From assembly GCA_033807695.1 (NCBI GenBank), contig CM066309.1, forward strand, positions 3,410,001 through 3,474,000: 64,000 nt of DNA. Direction: 5' to 3'. The number at the start of each line of letters is the position of its first letter. Positions within the stretch are counted from its first letter, which is position 1. The DNA comes from Daedaleopsis sinensis (taxonomy: Eukaryota > Basidiomycota > Agaricomycetes > Polyporales > Polyporaceae). Both the position numbers and the translations under genes were made by a program. A model generated the notes under the pieces. That model had not been told where the DNA came from, made no database searches, and saw only the letters and a program-made list of their open reading frames with translations. Below are positions 12,799 to 24,639 of this stretch, one piece after another.

Positions 12799-12815
12799 TA
12801 TGTCGGAAAAGTGTT
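12799..12815 (+). repeat. Left terminal inverted repeat of Plavaka-type unit
   Basis: TATGTCGGAAAAGTGTT, perfectly complementary to 25079-25095, followed by CTTATAAGC at the same 6-bp offset as on the right end. Confidence 0.75.
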
Positions 12816-13090
12816 ATGCGGCTTATAAGCTGACATGTCTTGTGAGTTTGTTATGAGTGCCTTATTAGTGACTTGTAAGTGATCCGATCTATTAGAAGTA
12901 AATTATAACGTAGGGCACAGCCCTTGTGACTTTAAGCTCCACCATTATAACTTCGATATCTTATATTATAAGAGCGTCACAATGGTGCCTCCATCTGATA
13001 AGCCCCAATGCGAACTGATAAGATTGTCACTAGTCACCATCCAGCCTGATAAGACAAGGGTGGTTCTCATGAGCGTCTTATAAGTGTGGA
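12816..13090. repeat. Left subterminal array of CTTATAAG-like palindromes
   Basis: Exact CTTATAAG copies lie at 12822-12829 and 13077-13084. Between them are one-mismatch forms such as CTTGTAAG, CTTATTAG and three CTGATAAG. Subterminal motif arrays like this are typical transposase-binding regions of eukaryotic DNA transposons. Confidence 0.6.
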
Positions 13091-13418
13091 GGTATTCGGA
13101 GAGATGAACACACGTTCCCTCCTTCCATTCCCCACTCTCCTCCCACATCCACTCTCTCTCTTCTTGACGGCCACGACTGCTGTACATACACTCTCGACTG
13201 AGACCAGCGGTAAGCCTAGATAGTCGCAATCCACAGTGATCTATAGACTAATCACTCGGGTTAACTGGGACATGTGAACCGTGGTTGAACAGGGAATCCA
13301 TTCGTTTCCCCAACGGCAAACACATACATCGTGTGGTATATTGTATTTTTCAAAAGGTGAGCTCTTTAAATCCTCACAGACGAGCCGTCTTTTGATACAT
13401 ACATGATTTAAACTTCAG

Positions 13419-16400
13419 ATGCCCGGACCTGCAAGAAATCAACGATTGGCCGTCCGGAATGCCCCCACACTCACGAGGACTGGTCGGTCTAAGGCAAGCA
13501 AGAGGACGTGTCCCATCTGCGACAATGAATTCTCCCTCCAAGGATATTCAAAACACTTCAAGAAGTGCAGCAAAGACCAGGAGCTCGCTCTCTACGAGGA
13601 GCACCGTCAGCAATCTCTCGCTGAAGGGAGCGGCCATCGTACGTTCCAATTCCACCCCCGATAAGCGGCTGAATCATCTACTGACACGTATCTATTGACA
13701 GAGCATGCGTACAACACCGGTAAGCTGGCATTATCACGACATCTGTCGACTAGGTGTCATAATACTCACGACACATCACTACCATTTCCCAGACGCTTCG
13801 CTGGCCGGTGTACAGCCTCAGCCGGCTGACTACAATATGGGAGACAGTGCGTTCAGCTGATCAATCACTTGGAACCATTGTTCTCATGCCTTAGCACTAT
13901 TACAGCTGCCACTCGTACGCCGACACCTTCATCGCTCCACAGTGTCGATATGGTAGACCCGCCGGCCACGACAGGCGACACGCCCGCCCCAGCGACTCCG
14001 CCGGCTGGTGCCGAGGAAGGATCAGAAGGCCCTCGCGAAGACGACATCCACGTCGAGTATCACCCAAATAGCGGGAAGGGCACGCAGACCTATCGATTTA
14101 ACGAGTTTACGCGGGCGAAGAAACCATACGAAGGTCCCATAGACGAGCGGCCGTGGTACCCGGCGTTCCAGAGCCGTGTAGACTACGAGTTTGCCGAGCT
14201 CGTACTCGCCTCTGCGCTCAAGCACGACCAAGTTGACAAGCTTATCAAGTTGATCCGGATCATCGAGAATAAGGATGACGAGCTCACGTTCAACACGCAT
14301 GATGACGTGAAGCAGTCGTGGAATAACGCTGTTAAACAACTCACGCCCGTCAGTGCTCTGTCGTTTTTAGACACTCTCCGAACCTCATCTCTGTAGTAGT
14401 TCACGCGAACGATGTTTTCGGTACCATTCAAGCGTGAAGATATACAGCACGTCATATTTCACAGAAATCTTCGCGACTACGCATTCGACTTGGTCCGCGA
14501 CCCGCACATAGTCTCACAGATGGAGTTCGACGCGCAGCGGCTTTCGAAGTTCTCGAATGGGGCTTTCAAGCGGTTCTACGACGAGCCATATACCGCGGAA
14601 CGCTTTTGGGAAGTCCAAGTAAGCCGAACGCTAGCTCTCTTGTCGACTACAATGACTAACCAAGATTGTACGTCTGTGTTCAACAGAGCAAGATCCCTCA
14701 AGGGGGCAAACCTCTCGGTTTCCTTGTCTACGCTGACAAGACGAAACTCTCTTCATTCGGCACAGAGAAAGGATATCCGGTTGTAGCACGTTGCGTCAAC
14801 CTTCCTGCGCACATTCGCAACGGCAACGGCCCCGGTGGTGGCAGGATAATAGCATGGCTACCGGTTGTACGTGATGGTGGCCTGTACGAATCAGTGAAAT
14901 TGTAATACACAGACTGATAATCGTTTCAGGTTAAAGAGGTTACAAGGGATAAATCAGAGCATGCTACGTACAAGCGGCTCGTCTGGCACGAAGGCCTTCG
15001 AATCGTCTTCGCGTCAATTAAGGATGAAACATTCGTCGGGATATGGATCAAATGCGGGGACAGCGAGGATCGGTGGCTATTCATATTTGTCATAATCCTG
15101 TCTGCTGACTTCGAAGAGCAGTATGTTCCTGCTATATACACAACAGGAGTGCTACATACTGATTGCTACCTGTTTCTAAGGGGAGTGATGTCGCTGACCC
15201 GTGGGTCGAATGCAAAATATCCTTGCACAGTCTGCCTTGTTCCGAAGAATAGGCTTCCTTATACCTGGGAGGAATATGAGCTTCGGACCGCTGAGAGGGC
15301 GAAGGAGATACTCGCACAGGCACGGAACGAGCGAAAGCGGAGCAAGCAAGAGGAGATATTACAGAACTGGGGTCTTCGACTAGTTGATGTGAGTGCTTCT
15401 GTTATGGTTGTGCTGAGCTATATATTTATATGCACTCGCACCCGGGCGCGATACCACAGAATGTCTTCTTTGAAATCAACAACTCAGATCCCTACCTTGC
15501 TCTCACTTTCGATAGACTGCATGCTTTCCATCTCGGGCTCTTTGGACATCACTTCTGGCCGTTGCTCAAGAGATTCATAGAAGCGGCAGGGCCTGGAGCA
15601 GCAGATCAGACAGACAAGCAGTATAGTATCCTTCAAACATAGTATAATATGTACGCAGTCGCTCACTCATCATCCTCAGATTCGCTGCCTTCCCTCGCTG
15701 GAGTGGACTCAATAACTTCCCTGACGCTATGACCGTCACTTTCAACGATGGCAATAAGTTTCGGGACATATCGTTGGTACGTATATCATCTAATTACAGT
15801 AGGTCTGTACTCATTGTGGCCGAACACGAAGTGTGTTCTATTTGTAGTCCACAACATCGTCACTGCCGCATCTTCTCCCCACGGATACATGCTTACGACC
15901 GTCATAAGGAAATATCTCGAGGTCGACATGTACCTAGGGCTAGAACTCCTCGATGAGGACACCATCGAGGAAGGCAAGGTATGGCAGGTTAAGCTAGGAA
16001 AGGCCATAGTGGTATGTCTTCAATACTACTGCTCACGAGCCGGTGTATTCATTTTGCTTGGTGTGCTTTCTAGCGGTTCGCACAGGCTACAAAGGGTGCT
16101 CCGATATCAAAGGAGTCATGGGAGTTCCCGAAGAGTCACACCTACATGCATGGCTTCCACGACACCATCAACAAAGGTGTCCTGCAGAATGCAGATACGC
16201 GAATCAACGAAGCAATGCATAGACCACTCAAGATCGCTTACATGCTTCGGACCAACTTCAAGAATGTTGCGGCGCAGGTAAGCTTGCGTACTTGCTGATT
16301 CGTCATGTTGCATGACTTACCATCACGCTCAGATTCTGGAAATCGATCATCACTTCTATGTCGCAGGTCACATACGGGACGCCATCAATCGTCTTGATGC

Positions 16401-17213
16401 TGCGGTGAAGGAGGCTAAACAGCAGGCGGCGGCGGCGGCATTGGAGGCGTTAGAGGCCAAGGAAGGGAAATCCCAGTCCGGGGGCGGCGACGTGACAGTG
16501 GGTCTAGATCAGTCTGCAGTTGAACACTTCAAGTTGCGGACGAAGCAGCCCCGGAAGACACTGCAGCAGCTGCAAGAAGCTCACAGTGGCGACACCGCAT
16601 ATTCTCCACCAAATCGACCGCCCTTGCATGTTAGACTCAGCAAATACCTCACAGATACCCTGATTGCGCACAACGAGCCACTTCCAGGCGGACAAGATGT
16701 TATTCTTGGACCACATGATTGGGCGAGTGACTTCTCGGACACAGCAGTTCTCTCAAATAATCTAGTGACTTTCAGATCACGGAGTATCACATGCTCGAAG
16801 TCAATTACGAGTCGACGGTCAATTGGAAGACTTGTACCGACCTTGTGCGTTGCAATCCCGACTTCCACGATGCGGAGCGCTATGATGGAATCCTTCTCCA
16901 CACTACGAATGGGCCCGTATTTGGACGACTCTTGAACTTGTTTACATGCAATGTCGGGGACAAGACGTACCCTATCGCGCTAGTTCAGCCGTTCAGCACG
17001 CCGCCTGGTACCCGCTCACAGAAAGACAAGGACCTCGGGTTCTATCGGGTACGCGAACGTGCTCGGTCACGCGCAGAGTTCTTCTCTGTACATTCGATCG
17101 TTCGAGGGGTGTTGTTGGTGCCGGATTTTGCAAAGAAGGGTGATTATTTCGTTCATGACTTGATTGACGGTGATATGTTCCTGCGCATGAAGAAGCTCCC
17201 TGGATTCAGATAG
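13419..17213 (+). CDS. Plavaka-type transposase (KDZ superfamily)
   Basis: More than ten exons can be followed. The N-terminus has a C2HC zinc finger (Cys31, Cys34, His46, Cys50; CPICDNEFSLQGYSKHFKKC). Downstream come the Plavaka hallmarks: the acidic linker with RPWYPAFQSRVDYEFAEL, KPLGFLVYADKTKLSSFGTE (the region with a catalytic Asp), FEEQ then GVMSLTRGSNAKYPCTVCLV, TFDRLHAFHLGLFGHHFWP, and, after several introns, RINEAMHRPLKIAYML, ILEIDHHFYVAGHI and HDAERYDGILL. Plavaka proteins are RNase H-fold transposases abundant in basidiomycetes. Splice sites join well up to about 16.7 kb. Near 16,740-16,780 the join to ITEYHMLEVNYES needs either a short GTTCTC...CAG intron or implies a frameshift, so activity is uncertain. 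The stop is at 17213. Confidence 0.8.
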
Positions 17214-17459
17214 CTTTCACTGTAAATGTTTGTTGTACATACTCATTACATCGAGAGTGTGAAGAACATTCAACTACTCTTGGGTAGCGTCCTTGCTCGC
17301 GAAGTTAGTACAGTGTGTGGTAGATCGCTCGATCGGGCGCCAATCAAATATGTCACTGGTGCCTTGCACCGTTTGGGCCTTGCCTCCGCCTTTCACCACA
17401 ACCACATGTACCATACAGTATGTCCGCATATTCCGTAATCCACTGACTCTGTCTGGAGC
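17214..17459. other. Short spacer after transposase
   Basis: The probable 3' end of the transposase transcript; no gene seen. Confidence 0.4.
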
Positions 17460-17640
17460 CTAGGTAACACTGTCTCTGACGCTAAGTGTCTGATCGGTCA
17501 CAAGTTCTCCGATCCTGAAGTTCAGTCCGATATCAAGCACTTCCCCTTCACCGTCAAGTTTGACAGGGGTTGCAGAGATCCCCCTCGTCAGTGGTTTGAC
17601 TCGTATCCCCCGTATCGTCAAGCTCGTCCACACCACCGCC
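17460..17640 (+). pseudogene. Hsp70 nucleotide-binding-domain fragment
   Basis: From about 17463 the + strand encodes [20 protein letters not shown] and then a KHFPFTV segment, the classic Hsp70 stretch (family form: DAKRLIGRKF). It breaks off after KFD, and a different frame immediately gives [11 protein letters not shown], which belongs over 200 residues further on in Hsp70. An internal deletion and a frameshift have therefore fused two distant parts. It cannot encode a working chaperone. Confidence 0.75.
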
Positions 17641-18821
17641 GCTGTCATCCTCGTCGCCTCTCTTGTCCGCAACTGCCACTCTCGTTCACACCGCCACTCT
17701 CGTTCACACCGCCCCTCTCGTGCGCGCCGCCATTCTCGTGCGCGCCACCTCTCTCGTCCGCACCACCGCTCTCGAACCCGATGCCGTGTGCAGTCCGCAC
17801 TCACCTCATGGTGCGCTGCCGTCCTGGACACGACCTCCTGTGAATCGACCTACCGTCCTGCCCACGCGTCCGACGCATCGACACATCTCTCAATCTCCAC
17901 TGCCAATCCCGACGACGATCTGGCTGCGTTGCGCGCAAACCCGGGCAAGGGCCCCTCGACGCGACGGGTGAGTGATCCAGCTTCTTCTGAGATCGTGCAG
18001 TACTCACCTGAGTCGTCGTTCACGACGTGTACAGGCCGCTCTGTCACCTGTTTTCGAATGGGGGCTTGCGGAGCAGGGCAGCGGGGCTGTCGTCGTTGCC
18101 AATACCATCCTGCACGCACGTCCGATGATGCGTCTCACGGCTGCCACGCGTCCTCCGCATCGACAGCCCAGCTGCACAACAGGTGAGTAATCTGTTTTGC
18201 GTGGAAAACATGTAGTACTCACCGGAGACGTCGTTTCACGCCATGTGCAGTCCAACCCACTCTCACTCAGTCCTCCGGATCGATGGCAACCGCGCCGTAC
18301 TCACTCGGATCGCGTGTATGGGGGGTAAGAGCCCAATCTACCTGTGAGGCTCGGAATCGTGCTGACCCGTCCTTTCGAGGCTGCAGGGCCGAGCCGGTTG
18401 CTGTCGGCACCGTTGTCGACGCTAGACACCATGGCGCGTGAGGTGACGCGTTATGCGTCATCGCCACATGCGCAGCGGCTCGCGAGTGTCTTGCGCGGAT
18501 TGAGTTCCGGCGGGACACGTCCGAGGAGCAGGGGAGGATTATCGCTCTCCCCCGCTGCCGCGGAATCTCGCTGGCGGCGTCATACCGCACGAGCTGCGTT
18601 CGTCTGTGCTCGTCTCAGCCAGCGGACACGTCCAGCAGCTCCTCGGGACGGGAGGAGCGTGCCAGCGCGCAGAGCCACTTGCAGACTCGTTGGGGCTCGG
18701 AGTACGTGTTGTGTGGCCACGAGAGTGAGCGGCTTCGCTTGTCGCTCGCCGCTCCTCCCTCTTGCCCTCTGTCAGCCGGGCATTCGTCTGCTTCCCGAGC
18801 TGAGCCCTCCTCCTGCTCCCC
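17641..18821. repeat. Degenerate GC-rich repeats and minisatellite
   Basis: The stretch starts with repeats of about 18 bp of the type CTCTCGTTCACACCGCC (about 17,690-17,770). Two related blocks follow, each with a GTGAGTnAT start and a TACTCACC...CACGnnnTGnnCAG end (about 17,968-18,034 and 18,183-18,250). No intact gene is recognised. The material resembles the Hsp70-derived repeats further on. Confidence 0.5.
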
Positions 18822-18925
18822 GACACTCAACCCTCGTCCTGTCTCCTGACGCTCAACCCTCGTCCTGTCTCCTGACGCTCAACCCTCGTCCTGTCTCCCG
18901 ACGCTCAACCCTCGTCCTGTCTCCC
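18822..18925. repeat. 26-bp tandem repeat, four copies
   Basis: Four head-to-tail copies of a 26-bp unit that begins GACGCTCAACCCTCG and ends CTGTCTCCT, with only one or two changes between copies. It is a young minisatellite inside the Plavaka-type unit. Confidence 0.9.
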
Positions 18926-19479
18926 CACGCGACCCTCCCCTTCTGCCAACATGTGCATTCACGGCGAGCGTGCAGCTTCCGTAGCAACGGCTTCCAGATC
19001 CACTCGACACCGGGAAGGGCCACGGCTCGCCACAACGTCGCTTCTAGGTGAGTTCGCGCGCGGAGCCCTACCGTCTCAGAGCACAAGTGACTGACGTACC
19101 TTGCAGATCGTGTTCCGGCCGGCGAAGTGCGCATCGCGACCGGCGGCGGCGGCGTTTGTCGACTCGCGTGCTTCTGGCGGGTGCTCCGGAGCTGGCGGCT
19201 CGAAATCGCGTCTGGGACGACGGCGTGTAGGCTCTGCGAGTCTGGCGCGGCATTGGGTGGCACTTGGCCATGGCGCAGGGCGACTCGGAGTGTACTGGCG
19301 AGGGATGCGGTTTGTGAAGGAAGAGGTTCAGGGCAGGGTGAGTAAATATTCAACTCGCTTCGGGCATTGGGACGCACGCACGATGAGTGCATGGTGGGGA
19401 AAATGGGCTGTGCGGTGGCGGACACACCTTCGGGGAGCTGTCCCAGCATGGTGAATGGCTGGCGGCGACTGTACACACT
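18926..19479. other. Unassigned GC-rich spacer inside the Plavaka-type unit
   Basis: No recognisable gene or repeat. Open frames here are short or are shadows of GC-rich sequence. Confidence 0.4.
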
Positions 19480-20504
19480 CGGATCACCTCTCTCATCCGC
19501 ACCGTCGCTCTCGTCCGCACCGCCGCTCTCGAACCCGACAAGGCCCTGCGTCGTGCAGAGATCGACGAAGCCCAGGCGCACGTAATCGTCCTCGCTCTCT
19601 CGTCCGCACCGCCGCTGTCATCTGCGCCGCCGCTTTCGAACCCGTCGAGGCCCTTCGTCGCACGGAGATTGACTATTCCCGTGCGCACGAAATCGTCCTC
19701 GTCGGTGGTTCCACTCGTATCCCCGTATCGTCAAGCTCGTCAACGCCGCCTCTCTCATCCGCGCTGCCTCTCTCGTCCACACTGCCTCTCTTGTCCACGC
19801 CGCCACTTTCGTCCGCCCCGCCGCTCTCATCCACGCCGCCACTCTCGTCCACACCGCCGCTCTCGAACCCGACAAGGCCCTGCGTCGTGCAGAGATCGAC
19901 GAAGCCCAGGTGCACGTAATCGTCCTCGCTCTCTCGTCCGCACCGCCGCTCTCGAACCCGACAAGGCCCTGTGTCGTGCGGAGATCGACGAAGCCCAGGC
20001 GCACGAAGTCGTCCTCGTCGGTGGTTCGACTCGTATCCCCCGTATCGTCGAGCTCGTCTGTGCCGCCTCTCTCGTCCGCGCTGCCTCTCTCGTCCACGCT
20101 GCCTCTCTCGTCCACACCTCTCTCGTCCGCACCGCCTCTCTCATCTACACCACCGCTCTCGTCCGCACTGCCGCTCTCGAACCCGACAAGGCCCTGCGTC
20201 GTGCAGAGATCGACGAAGCCCAGGCGCACGTAATCGTCCTCGCTCTCTCGTCCGCACCGCCGCTCTCGAACCCGACAAGGCCCTGTGTCGTGCGGAGATC
20301 GACGAAGCCCAGGCGCACGAAGTCGTCCTCGTCGGTGGTTCGACTCGTATCCCCCGTATCGTCGAGCTCGTCTGTGCCATTCTCGAACCCGTCGAGAAGG
20401 TTCTCCGTCACACGGAAATCTTGCTCGCCGTCGGTGGTGAGCCCAACAAGTCGATCTACCCTGGCAAAGCTGTTGCGCACGGTACACTCTGTTGCAACGT
20501 GTAA
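19480..20504 (+). pseudogene. Tandemly amplified Hsp70 fragment mosaic
   Basis: About six to seven copies of an Hsp70 piece follow each other on the + strand. The unit encodes [19 protein letters not shown] and then [17 protein letters not shown], which is the Hsp70 ATPase segment (family form: VEKALRDAKIDKSQ and VGGSTRIPR). Copies are separated by CTCTCGTCCGCACCGCC-type minisatellite of variable length. Two blocks of about 206 bp (19859-20067 and 20172-20376) are almost identical and 315 bp apart. The last copy runs on to [17 protein letters not shown], the next true Hsp70 segment. The frame stays open for 380 codons on + and a long frame is open on -, but the chain repeats one subdomain and lacks the rest of the protein, so chaperone activity is excluded. 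Confidence 0.75.
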
Positions 20505-21540
20505 CCGGTATGTTTCATATACACAATGACTTCTTAATGCTACCATTCTTCGCCGCTGTGTTCCACTTCCCGGCGACAGCATCTCAGCACATTAGACCCG
20601 AATAACGAGGCTACTTGACACGTCCCTCCGGTCATTTCGGGTGTTCACAAATCGCATACGGGATTCTTCGGCGGCCGTCTACTCAGGAAGTAGAGATGTT
20701 TTTAGACAAGTTCGCATATAAGGTGATCTATTATCCCACTTGCCAAGTTGAAACTCAGAGGATCACCATGCAACCTCTCATGCACCCCTGGCACCGTTCT
20801 TTGCACACAGTTTTCTAAACATACTGTTGAACTTCTACTAGGGTACTTGCGACATGTGTTTGATCTTCTGGGGTACTTCTTCGATGTCTCCCTCACTTGC
20901 ACCCGGCGTTCTTTGCATGGCCATTACCTTGCCACTTTGGAATGTCTGTGTATCTCAATGACTCAGATCTGCCGCTTACTGCCAGTGCTATCAGTATTGG
21001 AGTATCAAGCACATCGTATGTTCACTGCAATAGGTACGGTTTTCACTAATATGAATGTAATCTGTTGTGAGTATTCTTGCAATCACGCTCGCTCAGGATC
21101 TCGACTCTTGCTTCATATTCATCTCCGTCATTCTTGTACGTCAGTCGAACTCGTTTGACTGGTGGCTCCTCATCTCGGGAGCATCTCATGCATGTATGAC
21201 TCACGAGTTGAAGGACTCATGACCAATTGACCCCTCTTAGCAGCTCTCACGTCGACACGACCCCCTGCTACGCCGACTCAGCAATTCCCCATTAATCCTC
21301 GACAAGGACGCATAGCATGTAAACACAGTGCTGGCTTAAGCTGGTGAGTGGAACACATATAAAAACCCTGCACGCACAGGCCTGCTACTCAAGTCCCGGT
21401 CAACTAGACTTCGATCCCCTCTCCACGACCTCCTGGGCCTCTATATCTACACCCAGACCTCTTCTATCGACTCGAAACACAGCCAACGACAGGCCATTTG
21501 CTCACCCCTATCTGTCTACGTCGACTTGAGTTCGTTCGAG
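20505..21540. other. Spacer and promoter of the DUF6698-like gene
   Basis: AT-richer DNA without a supported gene; it ends with the TATA element at 21356-21366. Confidence 0.5.
21356..21366 (+). promoter_or_regulatory. TATA box of DUF6698-like gene
   Basis: CATATAAAAAC lies about 180 bp upstream of the start codon at 21541, a fitting distance for a TATA box plus leader. Confidence 0.5.
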
Positions 21541-23757
21541 ATGGCGTCGATAGCCAATGAGCTTTTCGCAGAGGCACGTGACCATTTTCCGTTATACACA
21601 TTGGACACTCACATCGGAAACTCCATCCTTCTAGACAGTCAAGAAGGTTCAAGTCGAGAATCAAAGCTTGCGAGACGAGGTCCGCGAGCTCACCAAGCAG
21701 CTCATGGAAGCGAATGCTGGCGCCGAGCGTGCTAAGAGGCAGAAGAAGAAGAAGAAGTCCACCCCCCAACCCGAACCGAACCCCGACGGCAGTTCCGGAG
21801 TGGCTGTCACACCGGCATGGACGCCGGACCTGCTCGGTAAGGCATACGGAATAACCAGGGAGGCGTGGATGTCTATGGGCGACATCTTCCGGGCCCATCC
21901 CGATGGTCCTCAGAAGCCCGACCTCGCTCACGACGACATCACACGGTACCCCCCCGAAGGTAACACGGCTGTCGACTGGTCCAACTTCAACGACGGCGCT
22001 CTTGCCGACTTATACGACCTTGTACCCGCGTCGATGCACCATCTCATGCACAGCGCGAACGCGTTCCAGATTGATGTAAGTTTCATTCATTAACACGTCA
22101 AATCTGATACTCCACTAACATCTTGTATGGCAGTTCAAGAAGGGGATGGGCGATATCAAATCCTACGCTGCCAATCGAGTCCGCGACCACCGACCCCTCA
22201 TCTACAACTTCCCCGCCACGTACTTTAACTTGGACCCACCCCACCCAGAAATGGCCCGACTAATGAAGTTCGACGTCAAGGAGAAAGCTTATCCCGAGTT
22301 CCCTCCTGTTCTCTATCGCGGCCTCGTCAAGAAGCAAACCAGGCTGTTGTTCAACGACCTGATCGTGAAGGTGAGTGATACGTTACATATATTCTGTTCG
22401 TTTCTACTCCACTAACTATGTGTTATACAGACCATGAGCTTGTTTCTCTTCGGGCCGGGTTCGATCAAGCCTAGTTCGTCGGGAGGCACTCCTCCCACGA
22501 ACGCCAAGAAATGGGGTATGACCGAAGTCACCCCTGGCACGATTGCCTTCGCAGCTGTCCTGGTACGTTATATTATTTATATAGCATTATGGCGCAAGCG
22601 ACATGTTCACTATTGCTAACCATGATGACAGACAGTCTGGGGTTGCTCAGGCGACCGCGAGTTCAAAGCAGAAGGCGACAAGACTAAGATCCGATACGAC
22701 GAGCTCCATTGGCGCGTGAAGCGTCTCCTGATCACGTCGCCTAAAAGTGTCTGGACGACTAAAGTCATCGACCACTTCAATCAAGAGGTATTCAAGAGCA
22801 AGTCGACAAATAAGATCACCCAGGCGGCAGCTCCAAGCGGCGAGGCTAGCGACCGTGAGGACATGGCAAAAGAGCTGGCTCTGCTTACCGCTGAAGACTT
22901 CGATGACGACGACGACGACGACGATCATCTCTCTCGTGCTAGTGCTCCACCGGATAGTGTTGGTGAGCCAGAGTCAGACACGTCTAGTCCGACTGCGGAC
23001 GAGGCAGTGCCGGTGCCGGTGCCTGTGGTCTGGGAGGAGTACGAGGACAATCATCGTATGTCTTGCATTTACGCATTGCTGTGATCAGTTCACTGACCGA
23101 AACTCTCACAGCGATACTTCGCGAGGTTGGGGGCCGTACGTCTAATTCATTCATTATTTATATATTCGGTGCTAACTATGTTTGTACTGATTTTCAACAG
23201 TCCCGATGTCACAAGACAGATCCACCGTCCGAGGATATGTCTCGAGGTACATCGTCCTCTCGTCCGAGGAGGAAGACGATGGCGATGATGGCAACGGCGA
23301 CAACACCGAGCACGACATTGATGCCGGCAGCTCCAAGGAAGAGAGTGAATCGAGCGACGACGAGGAAGTTGTCGTTCCTGTCCCCGCTCAGAAGCCGAAG
23401 AGGGCTGCTAGCAGCAAGCCCGTGCCTAACTCCACGTCCCGCTCCAATATCCATCCTCCCGCTGCCTCCATCTCCTCCACTTCAGGCTCTCAGACCCGCA
23501 GGTCCACCTCGAAGTCGACTCAGGCAGCGCTGACCACATCTGAGTCCGGTTCGACGGCGAGCGTCGATGATGCCCAGCCGGCCAAGGGCAAGGGCAAGGG
23601 CAAGGGCAAGGAGAAAGCGGAGTCTGCCCCCAAGCCCAAGCCGAAGGCAAAGGCAAAGGCAAAGGCGGAGGTCCAGGTCGATGAGGAGGACAAGGATGAG
23701 CAGCCTCTGCCGCCGAAGGCTTCCAAACGTGTTCTCCGCGAGAGGCAGAAGTCTTGA
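21541..23757 (+). CDS. DUF6698-like basidiomycete protein, transposon cargo
   Basis: Exon 1 (21541-21577) joins exon 2 (21639-22075), then 22134-22370, 22431-22562, 22632 onward and two more short introns near 23.06 and 23.14 kb, to a stop at 23757. The N-terminus has a leucine-heptad coiled coil (about residues 13-40; VENQSLRDEVRELTKQL) and a poly-lysine patch. The middle contains TMSLFLFGPGSIKPSS, WGMTEVTPGTIAFAAVL and TVWGCSGD, the pattern I associate with the Agaricomycete DUF6698 family (often VLLFGPSS and MTxVTPGxIAFAA). The C-terminal third is disordered, alternating Asp/Glu/Ser blocks with KGKGKGKGK runs. Function is unknown; nuclear DNA or RNA binding would be a guess. It lies inside the 12.3-kb transposon-like unit, in the same orientation as the transposase. 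Confidence 0.65.
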
Positions 23758-24639
23758 ACACAGGCTCGCAATGCACGATAGACGGTACGTGATTCGTTGT
23801 TTGATGTCGGTAGCGTCTGGTGAGATCCGAGTGTGGATGTTGCACGCCTGCGCAATGATGCTGATGTCCGGGTCGGGTCGCTTGCGGCGGACTCCAGGAT
23901 GCTGACATCCGGGTCGGACTTTGCACGCTTGCGGTGGACACAATGATGCTGACATCCCGCATTTTTTTAGGACTCTCGACAATCGCATCAGGCCTCAGGC
24001 GTGTCTTGACATCTCGATCTTTATTCAGCGTGGATACGATACTTGTACGATAACGTTGAGTATGTGATTGTTGTTTGAAGTTTGCTATGTACCTCTTACG
24101 CTTTGACTCCGAGTCTGTACGATACCGAGGCGATTGTCTCTACCTCCCTGTACTATATATATCCTGATGCAGTCCTGTACAACATGGTATTCTAGTGTGT
24201 CATGCAACAAGAACAGCTGCTCCGAGTCGTAATACCGTATAGTGCCTCGTAAGGACCTTGCAAGGGCCAAAAGTCGGTATGTATTGCTGCTAGTTCCTGT
24301 ACTAAGAACGGTACAATGGCCTAGCGGTTTTGAGCTCAAAATGTAGTAATGTTACATATACGCGTGCGCGAGAGTTCGAACCCCTGTATAAACCGAGTGC
24401 GAGTGAATAAAACTACCTTTCCCACTACTAAGTAGAGTAAATAGTCTCCGGTGTGAAGTAAGTAGAAATGATTGAATATCATGTAAATTGTAGATACGGT
24501 ACTATACCTTGTGAACGATAAGATGATCTGTACGGCGTGAGTGATACGATAAACTGTAAGTAGTCAGCTGAAATAAGTAAGGCAGTAGTAGTAAATAGAT
24601 GAACAGAGTAAATGGGGAAGCGGGTAAGCAACGGAAAAG
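23758..24639. other. 3' spacer of cargo gene
   Basis: Short TCCGGGTCGG/GGATGCTGACATCC repeats (about 23,860-23,960) follow the cargo gene. A tRNA-like A/B-box pair lies at 24317-24383. No protein gene is supported. Confidence 0.5.
24317..24383 (+). other. tRNA-like Pol III A-box and B-box pair
   Basis: TGGCCTAGCGG (24317-24327) fits the Pol III A-box and AGTTCGAACCC (24373-24383) fits the B-box with one change. The spacing of 56 bp start to start suits a tRNA with a long variable arm or a tRNA-derived SINE. Arm pairing is poor, so this is not called as a tRNA gene. Confidence 0.3.

Noticed and set aside
19618..20487. Long minus-strand frame of [12 protein letters not shown] repeats
   Set aside because: It is the complement of the Hsp70 repeat array. 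The plus strand gives Hsp70 motifs, the minus strand only repeat-driven low complexity.
24317..24383. A true tRNA gene
   Set aside because: A-box and B-box are present, but the acceptor and T-stem do not pair, so it is only noted as a Pol III-like signal.
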